A stretch of DNA of 64,000 nucleotides from Candidatus Aenigmatarchaeota archaeon (GTDB lineage: Archaea > Aenigmatarchaeota > Aenigmatarchaeia > QMZP01 > QMZT01), in NCBI GenBank assembly GCA_026397315.1, contig JAPLVC010000002.1:1-64000 (forward strand), written 5' to 3'. The translations under genes were made by a program, and so were the position numbers. Below, in pieces: positions 60,582 through 64,000 of the stretch. Below the pieces are notes generated by a model. It saw nothing but the letters and a program-made list of their open reading frames with translations, had not been told where the DNA came from and did not search any database. The number at the start of each line of letters is the position of its first letter. Positions within the stretch are counted from its first letter, which is position 1.

Positions 60582-61586
60582 ATGACAGAAAAAAAATCCG
60601 GATTGAACGAGACGCTGCACCTAGCTCCTAATATTTACGATAAGGTCGAGAAGATACCCACGAGGAACGGCTTCGGCCACGGACTAGTCGAACTGGGCCA
60701 CGCGAACAAGAACGTCGTCGCCCTTTGCGCCGACCTTTCCGATTCGACGCGCGCGCTCTGGTTTGCCGAGAAATTTCCCGACAGGTTCATAGAAGTCGGC
60801 ATTTCGGAGCAGGACATGATGGGCATCGCTGCGGGTCTCGCCGCCGTAGGCAAAATACCATTCCTAAGCACATACGGCGTCTTTTCGACAGGACGCGCGT
60901 GGGACCAGATGAGGACGACGGTCGCATACGGCGATTTCAATGTAAAAATCGCGAGTGCGCACGGCGGCATCTCGGTAGGCGCGGACGGCGCGACGCACCA
61001 GTCTCTGGAGGAGATCGCTTTGTCCCGCGTGCTGCCCAACATGAAAGTCATAGTGCCCGCGGACTACTGGGAGTCGAAGAAGGCGACTATCGCTTCCGCC
61101 TCGATTCATGGCCCCATAGTCATACGCTTCGGCCGCGAAAAAGTGCCGGTCATAACTACGGAGAAGACGCCGTTCGTTTTCGGGAAAGCCGAAACGTTCA
61201 GGTTCGGGAACGACGTCACAGTCTTCGCGTGCGGCCCGATGGTTTACGAGGCGCTCATTGCCGCGAAGGAACTTGAAAAGAAAGGCATTGACGTGCGCGT
61301 GGTCAACATGCACACGGTCAAGCCGCTCGACGAGAAGGCGATAATAGACGCGGCGAAAGAGACGGGCGCGATAGTCACGGCCGAAGAGCACCAGGTCAAC
61401 GCGGGCTTCGGCTCTGCAATCGCGGAAGTCGTGGTCGAGCACTATCCGGTGCCCATGAAACGCGTAGGTGTGATAGACCGCTTCGGCGAGTCGGGCGAGC
61501 CGGACCAGCTCATGGTGGAATTCAATCTCAAGAGCACGGACATAATAAAGGCGATAGAGGACGTGCTCAGCCGCAAGAAAAAATAA
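60582..61586 (+). CDS. Transketolase, C-terminal half
   Basis: The pyrimidine-binding and C-terminal domains are present: R-N-G-F-G-H-G-L-V-E-L-G, V-G-I-S-E-Q-D-M-M-G-I-A-A-G-L-A, S-A-H-G-G-I-S-V-G-A-D-G-A-T-H-Q near residue 130, and E-E-H-Q-V-N-A-G-F-G-S near 270. E in I-S-E-Q-D is the TPP-activating glutamate. It completes the enzyme begun in the preceding gene. Confidence 0.95.
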   Translation: MTEKKSGLNETLHLAPNIYDKVEKIPTRNGFGHGLVELGHANKNVVALCADLSDSTRALWFAEKFPDRFIEVGISEQDMMGIAAGLAAVGKIPFLSTYGVFSTGRAWDQMRTTVAYGDFNVKIASAHGGISVGADGATHQSLEEIALSRVLPNMKVIVPADYWESKKATIASASIHGPIVIRFGREKVPVITTEKTPFVFGKAETFRFGNDVTVFACGPMVYEALIAAKELEKKGIDVRVVNMHTVKPLDEKAIIDAAKETGAIVTAEEHQVNAGFGSAIAEVVVEHYPVPMKRVGVIDRFGESGEPDQLMVEFNLKSTDIIKAIEDVLSRKKK

Positions 61587-61623
61587 TCTTTTCGTGGATG
61601 CAACATGATTAAAAGGGATTCTT

Positions 61624-62874
61624 ATGGGCACTAATGCGAGAATAGCTGAAAGGATGTCGAGGCTTGGAACCGAAACGGCGTTTTCCGTTTCTCTCGAAGC
61701 ACGGGAGTTTGCGTGCAAGGGCAAAAAAATCTATCCTTTTCATCTCGGCGACATGAACATCAGGACACCCAAGAAGATTATTGATGCGGCTAGGAAAGCT
61801 ATGGAAGACGGCAAAACAGGCTACTGCCCCAGTGCAGGCATCCCAGAACTCAGGGAGGCGCTGGCCAAAGACATGAGCAGCTCGCGCGGCATAAAGCTCA
61901 CGGCGAAAAACGTATCGATACAGATGGGCGGCAAGCCAGTAATAATGAAGTTCGTCATGGCTTTCATGAATCCGGGGGACGAGGTGCTGTACCCGAATCC
62001 CGGATACCCGATTTACGAGTCGCAGATCCGCTTCCACGGAGGTATAGTGAAACCTTACGGTTTCAAGATGATTGACAAGGGCTTCAGCTTGGACATGGAA
62101 CAGCTCGAGACGCTTGTCACACCGAAGACCAAACTGTTCATATTCAACAACTATCACAACCCTATGGGCGCGGAATCCGACCCGTTGGAGATGAAGAGAA
62201 TCGCCGATTTCTGCAAAAGGCACGACCTGCTCGTGCTGAGCGACGAGGCGTATTTCGACATCACATACGACGGCAAGCCCAAGAGCATAGTTTCCTACCC
62301 AGGCATGGCCGAGCGCACGCTGATACTTTACACGTTCTCCAAGAAGTTCGCCATGACGGGCTGGCGGCTTGGGGCGGCTGTAGGGCCGGAATGGATGATA
62401 GAGCAGATTAACCGCCTGAACGTGAATGACGAGTCGTGTTCGAACCACTTCATCCAGTGGGCCGCTGTCGAGGCGCTCAAAAACACGCAGAAGGAAACGC
62501 AACAGATACTCGACACACTGAAAAAACGCAGGGACCTTGCGTGCAAGATGCTCAGCACCATAAAGGGCATCAGAGTTTTCAAGCCCAACTCGACTTTCTA
62601 CATCTTCCCGGACGTGACCGAGGCGATGCGCAACCTGGGTTTCAACGACGTCGAAAAGTTCAGGAGGTTCATACTGGAGACGACGGGCGTATCCTTCTGC
62701 ACGCGACGCCATTTCGGGACGCCGCTGGATGACGAGAAGCACGAGTTCATCCGCCTCGCTTATTCCGGCATCGACCTGAAGGACATCAGGGAAGGCCTGG
62801 CGAAGATGAAAAGCGCGATTGAGAACCCGGAAATTTCAAAAAGATGGGTTTCCGAAAAAAGCACAAAGCCTTGA
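61624..62874 (+). CDS. Class I/II PLP aminotransferase
   Basis: The 416 residues are a full fold type I enzyme: Y-C-P-S-A-G-I-P-E-L-R-E-A-L near residue 70, P-N-P-G-Y-P-I-Y near 125, F-N-N-Y-H-N-P-M-G near 178, S-D-E-A-Y near 208, and the PLP lysine in T-F-S-K-K-F-A-M-T-G-W-R-L-G near 240. The closest named group is aspartate/aromatic aminotransferase-like. It could feed oxo acids to IorAB. The start is 37 bases after the transketolase. Confidence 0.9.
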   Translation: MGTNARIAERMSRLGTETAFSVSLEAREFACKGKKIYPFHLGDMNIRTPKKIIDAARKAMEDGKTGYCPSAGIPELREALAKDMSSSRGIKLTAKNVSIQMGGKPVIMKFVMAFMNPGDEVLYPNPGYPIYESQIRFHGGIVKPYGFKMIDKGFSLDMEQLETLVTPKTKLFIFNNYHNPMGAESDPLEMKRIADFCKRHDLLVLSDEAYFDITYDGKPKSIVSYPGMAERTLILYTFSKKFAMTGWRLGAAVGPEWMIEQINRLNVNDESCSNHFIQWAAVEALKNTQKETQQILDTLKKRRDLACKMLSTIKGIRVFKPNSTFYIFPDVTEAMRNLGFNDVEKFRRFILETTGVSFCTRRHFGTPLDDEKHEFIRLAYSGIDLKDIREGLAKMKSAIENPEISKRWVSEKSTKP

Positions 62875-63062
62875 ACTGGGCATGAAAGCAATGGAGAACA
62901 ACAAGATCCCTTAAATCCGATTTTTAATTCATGATCGAAGAATCAATTATTACCCCATTTTTTTTGTAAAATCTAAAATAAATACAAATAGATAGCGTAG
63001 ATGTTTTACTTGGTCCATTTTTTTATAGGCGGTTATGCCAGTATCAACATTCCCAAGAAGTA

Positions 63063-63299
63063 ATGAAATTCGATATAAATAAATATGGTGAAAATATCGT
63101 AAAGAAAAAATTCGAGATGGAAATAGAAATCCCTAACAATTCGGAAGCCGAGTTCAACCAGATAATGGAATGGGTCAGGGACAAGAGCCACAACGACAGG
63201 TGGAAGTTCGTGAAGAGAGCCTCGGCCAACAACGATTTCCTGATGTGGAAGCTGAAGAAGAAGATGGCTGCGATCAAACCCGGCTTGGCAAAAATCTGA
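63063..63299 (+). CDS. Hypothetical protein, 78 residues
   Basis: The frame runs M-K-F-D-I-N-K-Y-G-E-N-I-V-K-K-K-F and is rich in charged residues (E-W-V-R-D-K-S-H-N-D-R-W), with no cysteine. The first half is more AT-rich than the second. The overlapping minus-strand frame is hydrophobic without conserved motifs. No family is recognised. The 188 bases ahead (62875-63062) hold AT-rich promoter-like sequence and nothing else I can name. Confidence 0.5.
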   Translation: MKFDINKYGENIVKKKFEMEIEIPNNSEAEFNQIMEWVRDKSHNDRWKFVKRASANNDFLMWKLKKKMAAIKPGLAKI

Positions 63300-63403
63300 A
63301 CCCGGCCCATGCTTTTTATTTTACTATTATCTCTAGCGTAGCCTTTTGACCAAAGCTTCGCCAATCATTTTAGCGTGCAAAAAAACCAATGGGGCCGCTG
63401 GGA

Positions 63404-63455
63404 TTCTCAAAGCCATTTTCCGCAAACGCTTTTGCGCGAGGCGGAAAAGGGTTTA
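63404..63455 (-). other. Intron in the T-loop of tRNA-Pro
   Basis: About 52 bases sit inside the T-loop TTCAAAT (edges uncertain by a few bases). It folds as TTTTCCGC/GCGGAAAA, an 8-bp stem. AAACCCTTTT, CGCGCAAAAGCGTTT and CGGAAAA are shared in the same order with the tRNA-Val D-loop intron. Confidence 0.8.
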
Positions 63456-63492
63456 TTTGAACCCAGGTCGCCAGCACCCCAAGCTGGAATGA

Positions 63493-63525
63493 TCATGGCG
63501 TCAAGCTCAAAAGCTCGAGGATGAC
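63493..63525 (-). other. Intron in the D-region of tRNA-Pro
   Basis: About 33 bases follow position 21 (GGTCTA) and precede the D-stem 3' strand (TCAT). TCGAGCT and AGCTTGA form a hairpin around TTTG. The site matches that of the tRNA-Val intron (21/22), but the sequence differs. Confidence 0.7.
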
Positions 63526-63667
63526 TAGACCAAGCTACACTACGGCCCCACGGATTGTATCTTATTATAGGGCATGAATATATTAATTATAGAGGCCGGG
63601 CAACCGGAAAAGAAAGAAGCCCCGCTGGAAAGCGGTAAAAAGTATTTAAGCGGTTCGTGGCAATACA

Positions 63668-63832
63668 ATGTCTCATATAAAAATCGCACTTAAACCGAGT
63701 GATATGATGAAAAACCTGGACATGATAGATATCAGGAAAACGGAAAATACGGGCAGAATAATAAGGATGCCCGAAAGCACGAGAAAGAAAGTCAAGGCCT
63801 TCCTCAACGAGGGCCACCAGTTAAGCTTTTAA
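63668..63832 (+). CDS. Small protein, 54 residues
   Basis: A short frame gives M-S-H-I-K-I-A-L-K-P and R-M-P-E-S-T-R-K-K-V-K-A-F-L-N-E. It is basic, with no cysteine. GTATTTAAG (about 63641) is a TATA box 27 bases upstream. No family is recognised. It immediately precedes rpoN. Confidence 0.55.
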   Translation: MSHIKIALKPSDMMKNLDMIDIRKTENTGRIIRMPESTRKKVKAFLNEGHQLSF

Positions 63833-63881
63833 AGCAATTACGCGATAAATAAAGACAAACCAGCGTTTAGGGGTTTTTGAT

Positions 63882-64000
63882 ATGATAATACCGATAAGAT
63901 GCATGACTTGCGGCAAGCCAGTCGGGCACCTCTGGGAGAAATACCAGAAGGCCGTCGAGGGCGGCGCTTCGCCGAAGAGTGTTCTGGATTCGCTTGGGCT
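63882..64000 (+). CDS. rpoN: RNA polymerase subunit N, N-terminal part
   Basis: The first 39 residues read M-I-I-P-I-R-C-M-T-C-G-K-P-V-G-H-L-W-E-K-Y, matching archaeal RpoN (Rpb10), whose first zinc-binding pair is C-x2-C in this motif. The gene continues past the window. It is an essential assembly subunit of archaeal RNA polymerase. Confidence 0.95.
   Translation, partial: MIIPIRCMTCGKPVGHLWEKYQKAVEGGASPKSVLDSLG

Larger units (their letters stand above)
63390..63549 (-). tRNA. tRNA-Pro(GGG) with two introns
   Basis: GGGGCCG (63549-63543) pairs with CGGCCCC (63397-63391), discriminator A at 63390. The anticodon stem CCAGC/GCTGG encloses TTGGGGT with anticodon GGG (63480-63478). The T-stem CTGGG/CCCAG is split by a 52-base insert in its loop, and the D-loop/D-stem carries a 33-base insert. 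Removing both leaves a normal 75-base tRNA. Confidence 0.88.

Noticed and set aside
61609..62742. 377-residue frame antisense to the aminotransferase
   Set aside because: The opposite strand has all aminotransferase motifs.
63044..63364. Minus-strand 106-residue frame
   Set aside because: It mirrors the charged plus-strand 78-residue protein and runs into the space before tRNA-Pro.
63587..63817. Minus-strand 76-residue frame
   Set aside because: The plus strand holds a 54-residue gene with a TATA box.
1..64000. CRISPR array or rRNA gene
   Set aside because: No regularly spaced repeats and no rRNA-like sequence were seen on either strand.

Overview
The window is archaeal. It encodes an MCM replicative helicase, RNA polymerase subunit N (cut by the right edge), an archaeal tRNA-splicing endonuclease, the wyosine enzyme Taw1, a Trm5/Taw2-type tRNA methyltransferase, and four tRNA genes of which three carry introns. 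Many genes have a TATA-like box 20-30 bases before an apparently leaderless start. Short intergenic spaces (none above about 275 bases), many small unassigned proteins, split or halved enzymes and a three-unit (epsilon-2-like) splicing endonuclease point towards a DPANN-type lineage. That placement is an inference; the sequence does not name a species.

Layout. 1-6.0 kb: the tail of a DDE transposase and two large secreted repeat proteins on the minus strand. 6.1-11.3 kb: a dNTP/vitamin B12 block on the plus strand (NrdR, B12-dependent ribonucleotide reductase, cobalamin adenosyltransferase, dCTP deaminase, an ECF-S-like membrane protein and a DUF4430 lipid- or membrane-anchored protein) with two NrdR-box-like palindromes in front. 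11.4-19 kb: thioredoxin-fold proteins, a rubredoxin-like ribbon, membrane proteins, an Hjc-like nuclease and two cysteine desulfurases. 19-25 kb: copper/zinc handling (CopA, an HMA-DsbD-cupredoxin fusion, a Cys-rich small protein, a CDF transporter), interrupted by an AT-rich HNH nuclease gene. 25-38 kb: Taw1, a cation/proton antiporter, lysine 6-transaminase, paired half-size MgtE proteins, TraB-like, PhoU-like, EndA, Trm5-like and several unknowns. 38-47 kb: MCM, threonine dehydrogenase and KBL with an intron-bearing tRNA-Val between them, a PurD-like ATP-grasp enzyme and IorAB. 47-54 kb: nitroreductase, a radical-SAM fragment, ArsR plus permease, SLC13-like transporter and an ABC exporter. 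54-64 kb: an orphan ATP-cone protein, tRNA-Gly (intron), a secreted Cys-rich lipoprotein, tRNA-Ser fused end to end with a LAGLIDADG gene, PepQ, split transketolase, an aminotransferase, tRNA-Pro with two introns, and rpoN.

How it fits together. Threonine dehydrogenase/KBL, IorAB, lysine 6-transaminase, an aminotransferase and a proline peptidase suggest amino-acid catabolism. The RNR depends on adenosylcobalamin, and the adjacent genes look like a way to obtain and activate it. The most striking signal is in the tRNAs: tRNA-Val has an intron in the D-loop and tRNA-Pro has one in the T-loop, and the two introns share most of their sequence although they sit at different places in different tRNAs. 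Together with a broad-specificity type of splicing endonuclease and a LAGLIDADG gene overlapping tRNA-Ser, this looks like tRNA-intron spread in action.
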